Assembly (NCBI RefSeq): GCF_018691265.1
Contig: NW_024881279.1
Coordinates: 8,709,243-8,773,242, forward strand
Reading direction: 5' to 3'
Length of the DNA stretch: 64,000 nt
Source: Tyto alba
Taxonomy: Eukaryota; Chordata; Aves; Strigiformes; Tytonidae
In this document: positions 37,644-51,000 of the stretch, piece after piece
Layout of the letters: each line of letters begins with the position of its first letter
Position numbering within the stretch: the stretch's first letter is position 1
Position numbers and translations under genes: made by a program
The notes under the pieces: model-generated
Told to the model about the DNA's origin: nothing
Database searches by the model: none
The model's input: only the letters and a program-made list of their open reading frames with translations

Positions 37644-38772
37644 TAGTAGAAATAATGTTCAAATGTTCCTTTTTTTAGGCAATTAAAGCTGCAAGAAGGT
37701 TTATTTGTGAAATTGTGACTCAGTTTCTTCAGTATGAAGTATTTGCATCAGCCAGAATTTGTTGAGTGGCTGAACAGAATAATTCCTCTAATTCAGGGCT
37801 AGTATTCAGAGCCTACATGCACACTAGCCAAAGGAAAAACATAGTGTTGTGTAATAAATCATTTGCATTAGGCAGTCAGCTTTTACTGTTCCTGTTAGCT
37901 TCGTTTCAGTTTTAGTCAATATTTGCTAGGATTTGTTAGCCTATATGGACAGATCCTGAGGCCTGTACTTGATTCCTATCAAAACACGATGGTTATTAAA
38001 GAGAAGTTTGCCTGAGTCCCAACCATGTAATAAACTGATGATTTTGAGATCTGAATTTATTACACTTCTTCACTGCTCTACAAACAGATTGACTTCCCCT
38101 TGCAACCCTTCTTGCAGAGAAGTTTGCTCATTTTGGAAGCTGGAGAAGTTCATTTTCAAGTAGGTTAAGCCAAAAGGTGCCAAAAATGCATTTTTCTCCT
38201 AGTCTATTATTGTATCTTACACTGTAAGTGAGAAGTAGCTTCACCAAGGAATTTATTTCTTGCAAAAGAAACTGAAGCCATGGCTGGAAGATGATTTTCA
38301 TAACAGATGCAGCCCTTCAGCAGGGATTCTCAGCTTCTTTCACTGCTGGATAGAAGCAGGTCTTGAGTTCAATCTTCCTATTTAAATATTTCATTAAGGG
38401 CAGGCATGTTTTCTACTCCCCATTTAGGGCTCCAACTTTCATTTTCTAACTTATCCCAAATCCATCATCTTTTATTTTTAATTGAGCTCCTCTATTGTTT
38501 TCCATTTCACCTATCAACTCCCAGAGACATACAACAATACTGCAAAACCTCAATAACTAATCTGAAGGTTATTTCAGATCCTAACACTCAAGCCACAGTT
38601 ACAGCTATGTGGGAAAATCAAAAATTAAAACCAAATCCCTCTTCTGAGTAGAAGTTTAGTTACAGCAGGGATTCTTTTTTATATTTCTCTAGGTTTTGGA
38701 GACATCAATACAGGGTATTTCACAGTATGTAACACTTAAAGATACCTAATTTCTATTCAACTGCTGCAGTCT
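37644..38772. other. Unassigned DNA
   Basis: No gene or transposon is recognised. Two ATTTGCAT octamers (37741-37748 and 37861-37868) lie 120 bases apart, a density compatible with chance. Confidence 0.5.
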
Positions 38773-38795
38773 CATATATATGTTATATATATACA
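38773..38795. repeat. Short (TA)n tract
   Basis: Alternating AT with one GTT interruption. It is a minor simple repeat. Confidence 0.8.
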
Positions 38796-41070
38796 GAGCT
38801 CAGGAGGTCTTTTTGAACTTACCTCTCAGGTTGGATAAACTGTATGGTTACTCTCCCAGTTTGATTTGGTTTGATGATCCACCTGAAAATTCAGGAGAAA
38901 AATATCTCAGCTGAAGACAAGGCAAAGTCTTTTCTATCTATTCTTTTCTAACAAAGTGAAAAGATTTTCAACTTTTCAAGTCATTGCAAATTGAAAGGGA
39001 AGCCAAAACAAAATACAAGCCAAAAAGAATACCCCAGCAATCTGCTATGTTGTGCTCCTCTTATTTTGTTTTTCACAGGCTCTTTTAAAGGTCTAGTCTT
39101 TTATTATGTTCTGGAATGGAAACAAATACTGGAATCTCTTTTTTCCCCCAAGCCCTCAGAAGACTTTTTCACCTTTCTGTATTTCTTACACATTTGAGAT
39201 AATTACTCTGTAAAAAGTGGAAGGAAATAATTGCCCTCAATATACACACATTTTACACACTCGATTAGCATTTTGCTCTAGACATGAGTTAAGTTTCATG
39301 TAGGGACTAAGGGACATTTGTTACTACTACCTTGACCTCACTGCTGTTAATTCACATCTTAAGAGAGCAGAAAAGTGCATTTCATGCTCTAGTCATTAGA
39401 ATTAGATTTTGCTGGGGAAATAGTACTGGGCCACCTTTTTCCCCCAGGAGGGCTTTTTTTTGGGAGTCTGTTGTGCCTCATTACACAGAACTGCACACCT
39501 TATGCTAGAAAAATAGCAAGCAGAAGAAACTGCAACAAAACTTGAAGTGTCACTGCAAGGATCCTAACTCTATGAACTCACCAAAATAGCACAAACATGA
39601 TGTGAATAATGAGTTTCTTTTAATTTGACCCAGCCCTGTTCATTGTTATTGATATTTGCTTGGATACTTTAGTTGCATTATCCGTTATCTATTTGTTTAA
39701 AAAGTACTAATGATGGAGAAAAATCCAGGCAATGATCACTGAGCCTCAGTTGTACATAGCCTAGAACAGACTCTTTGCTAGACAGTCAAAGGTACAACTC
39801 AGTGTGAATGTGCAGCTACAAGGTTGGGAATTCTACATCAACAAAATTCATCCATTTTTCCTCATGGATTTTTGTTGAAAGGCTTTAATTTAGAAAACCA
39901 AAACTGATCCACATAGAAATTCAAATAAACCCCTACATTTCATGCACTTCCCACAGTCCCAGGCCTCTAGTTTGGAGGACAAGAAATCCTTGTCCTTCTA
40001 TAAGCTAACTTGAATGCAAATATGTGCAAACCCATGAAAAATATCTCATTCTCAGACTTACGCACAGATAAAAATGCCTTCACATTATACCTCCCTTTCC
40101 ACAGTATCAAAGAAGGCATGAGCATAGCAGGTACAAACAGCACTTCAACACGCAAGAGTGATCAAACACTCCTGCAATATTGAGGTAGCTTTGCTCAGTA
40201 CAACAGGGTGGTGTAGTTTATGAAGCTGCCACGTTGCAGCCAGACACAAGGATTGCATCCAGCATCCCGTACCTCCTGGAAGGAGAAGCTAAAGCTCTTC
40301 CCACAGCCAGAGAAAACCATTACATAAGCCAACTTAATAGAAGCCCGGGGGAAAATCAGTGGGCTTTTTTTGGTTAGTTCTGCTTAAAAAGTGACTTATA
40401 AATGGAAAGCTACCTTGACATCCAAATTTGTCAGTGTAATCCTGCAAACTCTCAATAAACTAGAAACAATAAAAGGTCATTGCTCAGTTATGGCCTTAAC
40501 CACCTTCCACTCAACACCCAAACATGCATGTGAACATTGAAAGACAGGTGGTAGGGAGCAAAAAAAGTTTCTTTTTCTTATTGCCATTTGGTCTTGATCC
40601 AAATTAGTATCAAGCTGGTGAAACGAACATCTTTGTCAGCAGTGATTAGTCAGGGAGGTTGGTACTGCAAGGTCCTGGGAGCTTCTGTTCACACGGTTGT
40701 TGGATCACCAGCATTCCCAGAGCACCTGGCTCTATTCCAGGACAGTCCCTCCATGAGATGTGACAGTACTGGGGTCAGCTAACGCAGCTGCCTGCGTCCA
40801 GACCATCTGCAGGAATCCAGGAGGAACTTGGCAAAAGTTAATCATATAAAACATACAAAACTGGCCTTTTTGTTGTTATTTTTGGGGATGAAACTGTTTT
40901 CTTGGAAAATCTGTGAGTACGTTTACCTTGCCCCTAGCTGTGCCTGGCAGCTACCTGCCTCCTCCCTCCACCTTGGTTGCCTTTACTTTCAGGTTCTCTG
41001 CCTTTCTCCCTTAAAAACCACTTGCCTGAGAACTGTCAAGTATGTGAAATCTGACCTGTCGTGTTTCCAT
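38796..41070. other. Unassigned DNA
   Basis: No gene or transposon is recognised. The sequence becomes less AT-rich from about 40640 towards the C-tract at 41071. Confidence 0.5.
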
Positions 41071-41098
41071 CCCGCCCCCCCCCCCCCACACCCCCCCA
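41071..41098 (-). repeat. C-rich tract, G-quadruplex-capable on the minus strand
   Basis: Runs of 3, 13 and 7 C separated by single or triple bases. On the minus strand these are G runs; the 13-base run could supply two of the four tracts needed for a quadruplex. It lies 70 bases before a perfect X-box. Confidence 0.7.
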
Positions 41099-41168
41099 GT
41101 CAATAATTACATTAGCACATCTGTGTGACAGAAATAATAGCTTTTGTCTCCCAAAGCTGCAGAGTCCT

Positions 41169-41181
41169 GTTGCCAGGCAAC
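41169..41181. promoter_or_regulatory. Perfect X-box palindrome (RFX site)
   Basis: GTTGCC and GGCAAC are exact inverted half-sites around one A. RFX factors bind GTNRCC-N0-3-RGYAAC, and such X-boxes mark ciliary gene promoters and enhancers. A further AGGCAAC half-site lies at 41191-41197. The surroundings (41070-41300) are GC-richer than average. No open frame or known gene follows, so the target is unknown. Confidence 0.5.
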
Positions 41182-41197
41182 TCGATCCTAAGGCAAC

Positions 41198-42628
41198 AAA
41201 ACAGCGAGGAACGGGTGTGTGGGAGGACCAAGCCTGAGTGCAAGAGCTGCTGCTTGTGCTGCTGGTAGCTATAATTGGGGGAAGCTTGGAATATACTGTT
41301 TCCACCAGAGATTCAGGATAACAGAGCCTGCCAGGCTCAGAAACTTTCAATTAGGTGGCTACAGACAGTGGCTGGTTCATCTTGTTTTGTTCTGATGTTA
41401 CAGGAAAACATTGGGCATGCTGCAGAGAACTGAGCTGCTGATTGGGGTGGCTTGTATTGGGGATGCTAAGCCCACTGCAGCAAAAGGGTAAACATGGTCA
41501 CGCTTTCCAAATGCATGCCAGAGCACAGCCTAAACATGCTTTGGTGGTTGAGCTTCCTCAGAGGCCAGACCCTTTTCACTCTGCACCATCAGGGACTGCA
41601 GCAACTCAGCTGCTCTGGCATTATTTGTGTACCATTTTGGTCATAGCCTGGCACTCTCAGCATCACGTGGTTAGAAAAGAGCATTTCACTTGATAACAAA
41701 GTCTTGATTTATCAAATATAACTCTGTTCATCTCAAAGAGAGAAGTCCCTAAAATAATATAGGTGGCTGTTGACATAGATGGGATGGGAATTTTTGTCTC
41801 TTCCCAGATAAAAGAGGAAAGGATGCAGCACAAAAAACCTTGGAGAAGGGAAATTGTCTTGGATAAAAGAGATTGCATCCTTAGGGACTTTAAGGAAGAC
41901 CCAACAATCCTCATCAAGAGAAAAATAAGACTAGAACTGCATTTATTTCCAGGTCTAAACCTCTGTCCTGTTTTTCCATAAGTGTATTTAGTCCAACCCA
42001 GGTCTTGCCAGGCAGCCCTATGGGATGCAGTCAGAATGGATGTTGAAAAAAAAGGCAAAAATCATCTGAAATGTTTCCATAAGATGAAATAAAGCCAAAA
42101 GCAAACTCAAACACTGGAGATTGCCATTAGACAGTTGTTTATCTCTTATTTACACTAGGCGCCTTTTCCAGTTCCCTTTCCTGTGCTCCTGTATCAGAGC
42201 TAGATGTGGACAAACACTAAGGCTTGTATAGCTGCTGCAAACACTCAGACCTCCTGCCAGGGAAGTACTATATTGCCTGTATATATTTTGGATTCAATGC
42301 ATGAAATCCAGCCTCAGCCTGCTGAGATCTTCTCTCACCTGTACAGTCCTACGAGGCAATGGTTTTGTCCACAAAACAGATGCACACACAATATGTCTGG
42401 ATGCTGTATTTGCTCTGCCAGAAGGAAACGTAGTATTTTTTACAGCTAGAATATGGCCTGGAACAGTAGCTTAGTCACCACCAGCACTTCTGTCTGTTTA
42501 TACTGATACTTTGTAAATTCAGTTTCAGCCGTGGGATATATACAGTTATACATGCATTCTACATGTAGGGTACATCTTGAAATACGTCTCTTTGGTCTCA
42601 ACTTCAGTGAGGGGAACTAGTTTTCCGG
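41198..42628. other. Unassigned DNA
   Basis: Overlapping frames on both strands at 41663-42058 are the longest here (131 codons, minus) but match no family. No transposon is recognised. Confidence 0.45.
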
Positions 42629-42643
42629 TGACCTAAATGACCT
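42629..42643 (-). promoter_or_regulatory. Perfect DR3 nuclear-receptor element
   Basis: TGACCT-AAA-TGACCT on the plus strand is AGGTCA-TTT-AGGTCA on the minus strand: two consensus half-sites in direct repeat with 3-base spacing. DR3 is the classic vitamin D receptor/RXR response element. The repeat extends to two exact tandem copies of TGACCTAAA. No promoter is visible nearby, so a role is inference. Confidence 0.45.
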
Positions 42644-44706
42644 AAAATCAGTAACAATCAAGCTCCAACATGTCATCATTGGATCCTCACTGCATCACCA
42701 CAGCCAGACACAAAGGAGTCCCTGTGTGCACAGACATTCATCAAATAACTGCTGCAGGAAAAAAGTTAAGACATTCCTCGCATATATTATTTAGTGATCA
42801 TCATTCAACATTCTCCATTTGCATGTAAGCCACTATATCCAACTGGATAAGGAACCATCTTTATAACCTGTCTTGTACTATAAAGTATCTTTGATACTTT
42901 CCAGAGAGACATTTGTAGTGTATTTAGGATGGAGGAAGTACACAACAATCTCAAGTCAGAAAGCTTTTGCTTCCATGTGAATATTTGTTGGTGTTCAGTG
43001 GCTGAATTGTTGAATGTACCATGTTCTGCATTCTGGATTTCTTACAAGCTGTCTCCTTCTCTACAGCAACATTTAAGGCTAATTCTTGTTCTGGACACCA
43101 CATATTAACAGAGGGGTAGTTGTGCTGGGCTTCCATAGTTGGAGAAACTAAACCTTGGATATTAAGCAAGTGTGAACAGTGCCACATTAGATTCTCATCT
43201 TGGACAGCACAGTTGCAGCTGGCCATAAATCGGACTTGATTTCCTTTTGGCTTTCCTGTGAACTTTGGTTTATGGCCTGAAACACAGGTAAGAAAGGAGG
43301 CTCTATTCCTTTAAAGGCACATCATTTTAAAAAGTAAAGAATAATCATATCTCATCTTGTAAAGAACAAACAAGCAGGGATTGTGTCTAAGTTTCACAGG
43401 AGGTGATACACAGGCTTTTACCTTAAGAAAACAGAGTATAAAGAGTATAGCTAATGGCACAGGTTATCTAGACTTTCCTGCCTGCTGGCAAAATACAAAT
43501 AAGGAGATGAGAAAGCTAAGTGAAAACTGGGGAGCATGTCAGGAAGTACAGAGAGATAGCACTTCTTGGGCAGAAAACTTTTGAGATGCAGAGACACCTT
43601 AACTTCTCAGTGCTTCAAAAGAAGTAGATGGAAAGGAATCCAAAGTCATGGGTCAGGGTAACTACCCAGAAGATAATCTTTGAAACACTACAAAATCTTT
43701 CAAAAATGTTTAAGAGAATAACTCTGTTCCATATCAACTAATATTTGCTCTTTCATCAGCCTGGGAAAAAAAAATAAATACAAGCACTCACAGAGCAGAG
43801 ATGTGCAGTCAGTTGAAATCACATGCCTCTAGGTCTTGTTATAACAGTGCTGTAGTTATTTGTTAGTATGAAATGCCATTCCACTGCAATGGGGTGCTTT
43901 ACTGCAGTACCTAATTTAATCTTTCAATGAATATATTCCCTTGAACACAGTGTATTTTGTTTGACAGTTCTTAAATGCTTGGATGAATCTAAGCATCAGA
44001 GAACTGGAGTACACATATTATTTTTCTGCAGATTCATTTAGCAATCCAAACTAACAGCCAGATTATTAATAATGAGCTAAATAAGATACTTTAAGTGTTG
44101 ATGGACATTTGAAGTCTGAAAAATAAAGTATATTTGCTATTCAGCTTCCCTCTGGGATACTATTTGAAAAGCACCCAGATATCCCTACAGGAAAGGCTAT
44201 TTTTTTTTTTTTTCATCGTTATACTGGCATTGAGAAAAGTAATTGCAAGAGAGAAATACGAAAGTGATGCTGCTAACTTCCCTAATGTTAGCTTTTTTGC
44301 AAAGGCATAGGGCTATTGTTATGCCAGAATTTTGGCTGATAAAATGGCAAAAGCTTCCCAAACTCTTGGCTGAATTCCTTTACAAACAACAGCAGTTATG
44401 CAGTATCTTGCAGATGCAACAATTGGCAACCAGCTCATCCAGATGTACTTAAATTAGCTTTACAGATTAGCTTTATAGCTCAGCTACTAGTGACAGCCTG
44501 GCCATAGAAGCAAATCCCTCTTTACAAAAAAATAATATATTGTTATCTTATGGCTCAACTTTTCCTGTTGGCAGAAGTTATTATTGGACTATCCTTTGTA
44601 TTCCAGTAGCTCATTGGAACTCTGTGGTGAATTGAAGACTATAGCACTACAGCCCAGATACAGAAAAAGATGGTCCCTTTCCCTGAACGCTTCTATACTG
44701 AAGAAG
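42644..44706. other. Unassigned DNA
   Basis: No gene or transposon is recognised. A run of 14 T lies at 44200-44213. Confidence 0.5.
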
Positions 44707-44733
44707 AAAAAAAAAAAAAAAAAAAAAAAAAAA
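44707..44733. repeat. A27 homopolymer tract
   Basis: An uninterrupted run of 27 A after AAGAAG units. No recognised retroposon precedes it; the poly-lysine stretch it would encode is not a gene feature. Confidence 0.9.
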
Positions 44734-46506
44734 GTGAAAGCAACTGCTTCTCTGTTGTTGCATCAGTTAATATAGATTGAAAATAATGGATAAGACACTG
44801 AATTTACAAACCCTTCTACAAGACCAAAATACACTTCAAGATAAGAGCAGGAGCAATTGCTCTGAGTAATCCAGGTGTGCTTGACGCTTGCAGAATCTGA
44901 GCAAGAAGGATAGCTTGTATGTATGTGGTTGGGGCAGCATGGGGGTCTCAGGGGTGCAAGCAGACAGGCAGCATACCTCAAATACTGAAAGGTGGAAGCA
45001 GGGTCTAGAGAGTGGAATAAAATAATGTCTTATACATCTAATAACTGTATCCAACTGTGAATCTACAATTATTAATATCCAGAGAGATAGGAATCTTAGA
45101 AGAAAGCCAACAAACACAGGACCTCACCAGATCTGTTGCTGGTCCAAAAAGTCAGGTACAGCCAGTCTACCAGGCAGAGAGACCAACTAAGTTTTTCTCC
45201 CCCCCTACTTTTATTCAGTAGCCTTGTTGAAAGTGCTTGCACCTGTCCTCTCACACTCAGCTGCTCTCTATTTTTGCTGAAAATTTCTCCTTTTCAGTAC
45301 AGGACATGAAAAGCAGAGGGTTTCATTCAGTATTGGCTGGAGGAAAAAAAATCCTCTCTAAAACTAAACCTACTAGAAAAGCAGAGAGCAAAAGAGAGTA
45401 AGGAGAAGTGTAGGAGGAATACTGATTCTAGACTTGCAGCAGGTCTATTTTTCATAAAGATAATAATAAAGAATAATATGGTGTAATTAGGGCACAAAAT
45501 CATACTAAATTGATGAGTGCTTGTCTACAGCTTTCACTATGAGGGAAAGAAACAAGGGGGCTGAATGGTTCCTCCTGGGGTTAACACTGAGACATGTTTT
45601 CCCAAACTTCCCTAAAGGATCTCACTGCTGAAAGTTAGAAATGTGTATTGGAATTTCAGGACCTTTTTTTTTTTTTGTTTCATTACAAATTCCCCTGAGC
45701 CAGGTGTGAGAAGGTTGGTGTAGGTGTACCAACCGGTACAACACCACAAAGACATACCTGTCTGGGTCCTGAAAACCAGGGATTCACAACGTGTGCTGCT
45801 TCTAGAGCTAGACTCAACATTGAAAACTGGAATCTCTGCACCATAGTAAAATATTTTCTTGCCTTCTGCAGTCAGCCTGTGATGGGGAGACCCTTTGCCT
45901 TTCCGTTGTTATTGGCTTTCCTTCTTACATTCTTCCAAAATACATGGACAATTCTGTAAATGTCTTCTGCAGCCAGCATGACACAAAAACAAACTCCTGT
46001 GTCTAAAGAGAGAAGGATCCAATTCGTACGCCCTTCTTACACTGAGATGGGAAGGAAACTACTCCTGATTCAGCATGGTTGGTACTGGGTTGAGTAACTT
46101 TCCCGAGAGACACATAATACAGACCTGCTCTGATCTTATTCAGGAAATGAATGACCAATTGTCACCAAATTGGATTTATTCCTCAAAGCTTCTTATCCTC
46201 TGTTGAAAATTACTTTTGCTTTAATTTTCTACACAATTTTCTTAAATAAGGACATCAGTCTCCCTGAAAGAAAATCTTTGATTCAAAGTTCAGAATGTCA
46301 GTTTCTAGTACTTGTATACCTGTAGTTCTGCTTAGAAGAAAGTGATTGTTTTCAGAGGCCTTTAACATATGCTGCATCAAAAAGAATAACATTTTCCCAT
46401 AGCCCAAGAAACTATCTAGCTGAAGACATTACTGGGTAATCATCTCCCTAGGGATGTGGCTGTAAATCTCATTCAACTTTAGGTGGTGATTTTCCAGAGA
46501 TTCTAA
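44734..46506. other. Unassigned DNA
   Basis: No gene or transposon is recognised. Minus-strand frames at 44763-45117 are short and unidentified. Confidence 0.5.
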
Positions 46507-46656
46507 TCATTTTATGCTATAAAATCACTGCAAAACACTTACAACTATGAGTCGCAACTAAAGAGGGAGTTTGAGTTGGAGTTAGAGCAGCGGAAGCTGG
46601 AAAATCTGCAGGCAAGGCATGCAGGGAAAACCCAGCAGCACAAATTCCCAGCCTGA
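46507..46656 (+). other. Short open stretch encoding a coiled-coil-like peptide
   Basis: A stop-to-stop frame of 49 codons without its own ATG. Its middle, about residues 15-32, is rich in Glu, Leu, Lys and Arg (SQLKREFELELEQRKLENLQ), which looks like a charged amphipathic helix of the kind found in coiled-coil proteins and some retroelement Gag proteins. No convincing splice sites bound it. It may be a fragment of a decayed coding sequence or chance. Confidence 0.2.
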
Positions 46657-47983
46657 TGTGTTGGAAGGAAGGAGATTGCCCTGGTCAGCAGTCCTGGAGC
46701 AAAAAGCCCTTGTTTTAAATGGGAGAAAGATGAGGCATAACTGTGAGATCTCCCCCTCCAGTCTGCCCTCACAGTCCATCCACACCAGCATTTGGAGGAC
46801 TGAACCACACTTAATCCCTGGTTAATCCCTTTTTGTTGGCCTTGGACTGGAGGGTACTGGTGGTGATAGAGGTGTGTGTTACCATGCACAGATGTCTTCC
46901 TCCTTATCTGGGGAGCTGGAGCTCTGCATTGCTTAGAATTAGCTACCAGCTCCTTGGGGTGCTCTGGCATTTCCACACATAGTCCTGTGGTACATCAAAA
47001 GGCCAGTAATAAATCAGGTTTTAGTATCCAAACACCTTATTCTTTGCCATTTGCCCTGAAATCATCTCACTGGCAGGCCAGTATAGACAATGCAAGTTAT
47101 GAGATTCAGAGATAAATGAAAAGGTACATGCGTAAGATGAATTTAAAAGATTTTCGTCATTCTGTGTCATCCAGCTAACCATCTGTCAGGATGCTTATGC
47201 TGCCTTGCAGCTGGGACCAGTCCACAAGCAAAAGCTTCACCTTGAATAAAGCTTTCACGGAGGAGAATGATGCTTTGTGTCTACCCTATTGTTATAGATC
47301 CAAATTCTCTATGGTGATGATATCACCTTCAAGCATTCTCCCCAAGGGTTTCTTGTGAGTCACCATTTAATCAGGGGTCTCATTTTAACATTCCCCCCAC
47401 AGGACTTCCGACTGCATGTGTCTACTTAATAACAGTGATGCTCTTTGAACATGACTAGGCAGAATTAGCTGCTAGCCAGCACATAGTAATGAATGTTTCA
47501 GTATTTAATTGTAAGCATATGTTAACCCATTGCAAAGTAAATGTACTTTTTCAGATGAGGGAGCAATATTTAAACCTCAGTGCATTGCTTTTTAATAGCA
47601 GAAAACTATAATTTATGTAAGATAACAATGATTCCTTAAGTAAATTCAGAAAAGGGAATGACATATGCTATTCATTAATAAGTTTTGATTATGAGATAGA
47701 ATAATTTGGGAGTAGGTGTGTTTGGGACAAAAAGTGCTCTAGCTATGGCTTTGAAAGTTATTGTGATGGAAATTCATATTTTCAATAGTTTAAAAAAGCT
47801 GAAGAGGTGCTTAGAACTTCAAATGGTCATTACTAATAAATGTCACATGAATAAGTAAATATATACGATGTAATGATATTTATATAGAGAAGCAAGTGAA
47901 AAGTAATGGAACATTTGCTCTCAATGATGAGCTATCCCATCTTGCATTTGTGCATCCAGGAATCCAGGCAAAAGCATCAGATT
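46657..47983. other. Unassigned DNA
   Basis: A 143-codon minus-strand frame at 46545-46976 overlaps the coiled-coil-like stretch antisense and shows no family signal. AT-rich DNA without recognised repeats follows. Confidence 0.45.
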
Positions 47984-48003
47984 AAAAAAAAAAAAAAAAA
48001 AAA
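47984..48003. repeat. A20 homopolymer tract
   Basis: An uninterrupted run of 20 A with no recognised element before it. Confidence 0.9.
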
Positions 48004-51000
48004 GTATGAAAAGTTTCTTGTTTAAATAAATTCTTTGGTAATGGCATCTTTCTTACCAGCCAGTTTATTGCTGAAATTAAATTGTAGTCTATGTTTTGAG
48101 GCAGTTGCAGTCTTGATTGTAATCTCTGACCTTAAAATTTGTAAATCAGTACTGTTACGATATTATCTCCATGTCTTCACATTTTAACAACAGTTGCAAG
48201 ATCACCGATTTCTGAATTTGAAAGTTTCAGAAGGTACCCTTCAGCCTCAAATCTGTCTTGTGTATGGATCTGTGCTGCAAGAAACTCTGCTCAGGGGTAT
48301 TTGTAGGAAACAATCTTTCATTGTCACTTTACAGATGATGAATGAAAGGAGAGATTAAGTGCCTCCTAGTGAGACCAAATCTTTTGCAGAGCCAACACTG
48401 AACTCACGTTATTTGATTCCCTTTCAATACTTAATCCATGAGCTCATCCTGCTCCTGTACTGACATTAATGAAATAACCATAAATGGGACCATGACAAAA
48501 CTGCAAAGTTTTCATGCTTTGAAGATCACCTGGAGGTGAATGCAATGTCCTCACTTCGATATCCCCTCCTTGTCCATTTTGTCAAGTGTGTAAATATTAA
48601 TCAATTAATCATTTCTGAAGTTTAATAGAGGGCTGAAGTTGTAATCAGTTGGCAACCCAATGCAACACAAAGATGTTTGCCTGGCTGCTTGCCTGCCCCT
48701 CCAAGCTTAATTAGCAATTATCTCTGCTGAGTGACCCCTTGATCCTGCACATTTAGCCAAAAGAAATGTATCCAAGTGGTAATTTCACCTTTTGCCTCCA
48801 TCATGTGGTATTATTCTAACTGTTTATTATAAATTTCCAGCCTCTCCAGACCTTGCACAACAGGAAAATCTTTAGTTAAACCTGCAATTACTGTAATAAG
48901 AAGATATAATGAAGTCATCATTAAAGAAGATGAAATATTTTCTTATTTTCTCCTCCCCGCCCTTACTTACAACTTTTTCTCCTTCCCTTCAAACTGCAAT
49001 TGGCATTTCTAGTAGAACCTACCAAGAAGAATCTGTGGTAAAATTCATTGCAGAAAGAACCATGAGGAAGGAATCACATGTCAATCTGTCAGGACTGGAG
49101 GTTTCCTGGAACAACACAATTCCTCATAGTTTTGCAAAGGTAGATCTCAAATTCTCTGTCTTACTGCCATGTTCAGATGATAACACTCCCAGTGGAAGTC
49201 AGGGGGCATAGCTGTAAAATGTGTTGTTCTAGTATATTTAACTATTGTGTATTTATTTCATTAAAAATCCTGTTTTACCAGCTCTCTCTGAAGTACCTCT
49301 GTAGGCAGAAAATAGACTGTCAAAAGCCAGAAGTGAATCACTAGAAGATCAGCCTTAGTCTGAGATGAATAATCTAGAAACAGGAAGAAAATACTGAACA
49401 TATTCTAAAATGTAAAGAACACATTTTAGCATTGGATAAGGACTCTCATACTTGTGTAAGCAGTAGCAAAGGTTAAAAAAAACATAGCAAAAGGAATAAA
49501 AAACCTCATTGTTTCCAAAACATTGGTAGACTCTGTTGGAGACCTTGCTTTGCAGTAGATGCTGAGTACTCTTCCCAAACATTGACATCAGTTAAAGAGG
49601 TTTAGCAACCTATACAGTTACATCTTCACAAACTCAAACTACTTTTATGTTTAAAAAAATCCAGCTTTAATAGTTACATACACAGATACTTGAATAACTG
49701 ATGAGCTGAACCCAAACACCCTGCCAAAGGAACTCAGCTGATAGTCTCAGCAAGGTATTAGCCTGTCTGGGATCTAGATCACTCTACTGTAGCTGAACTA
49801 GTGGTGTGGAAAATATGTACAAGGCAGCAAAAACATCTTCCAAAGTGTCTCATCTCTGTTACTAAATGTTGGTTGCAATCTCCCCAGGTTCACAAATTTG
49901 ACCTTCTCCTCCCTCTCTATTCTAAAGAATGGAAGTAGAGGCCAATATTGCTTATGCATATAGGGCAACATGGGGACACAGCATCATCTGGAGGGGTTTG
50001 AAGATAAACAGCAGTAATACCACAGCTGTATAAAGCTGTCATAAACAATACTCCCATTGGACAAGTGGATAAAATACTGACTTTACACAGAGCAATGTTC
50101 CTGGGAGAAGGCCCCTAAATTATTCCTTGGGGTATCTTGCTGTTACAGAGGCATGATGGATGTCCATGCATTAGCAGTGCCATCTCAAGCCATCAGAAGT
50201 GTTAACACAGATGAAACATTTTGATTAAGTGTTCCTGTTCAGCTTTATGTATTAAAAACTGTATTGGACAAAGAAGCAGAGCTCTCACCTTTGGTCCATC
50301 TTTATTTGTATTCTCACAATGTAACAAAAGTAGAATAAAACAACTGGAAAGACAAGACTGATCTCAACACCCTCATGCTCACTGGAGGCAGGGCCTTGTT
50401 TAAGTGGCTGTGGATCCATCCAATTATAGGGGTTTGCATCTATTTAAGTAACTATCTTTTGATGTACTCTTGGGGTCTAAATTACTCGACCTGCAGTAGA
50501 TTGTGTGTCCGTGCAGCACCTAGCACAGCAGGTGCTGGTTCATGTGTAGGTCTCCTAAGTGAATAGGAGGCTCCTACTGAACAGGTGAAGATGATTCCTC
50601 TTTTCTGTCCCCTACCCTTGTTGTGTGACATCCTAGGAGAAAAGTCTGCTAATAAGGAGTGGCTGTTGTTGGTTCTTCATTTGCTTCAGAAATTACTGAA
50701 GCTCTAATGAAGAGTTTATGAGGGACAGTTGATTTCTACAGTTTTGGCTGCTGAGCCACAGAACATTACACAAGTCAGAGTGTCAGTATTTGGTAATATC
50801 TGTTGTCTTTGACAGGATTGTGCTGGGTTTATAGAGGGCATTTGCTGCTAATAATGATTTAACGAGAGCAGAGGAAATGTCCCAACACAGCACAAATGAA
50901 TATACAGGGCAATAGCTGTAATGAGGCTGTAAAACAAAACTCAATACCCTCAAGCAGGGCTGTATTTTTTGACTTCTCATTTTTAGGGATCTGACTGTAC

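Noticed and set aside
46545..46976. 143-codon minus-strand frame
   Set aside because: Low-complexity Ser/Asn end, no domain, and it is antisense to another open stretch; best explained as chance.
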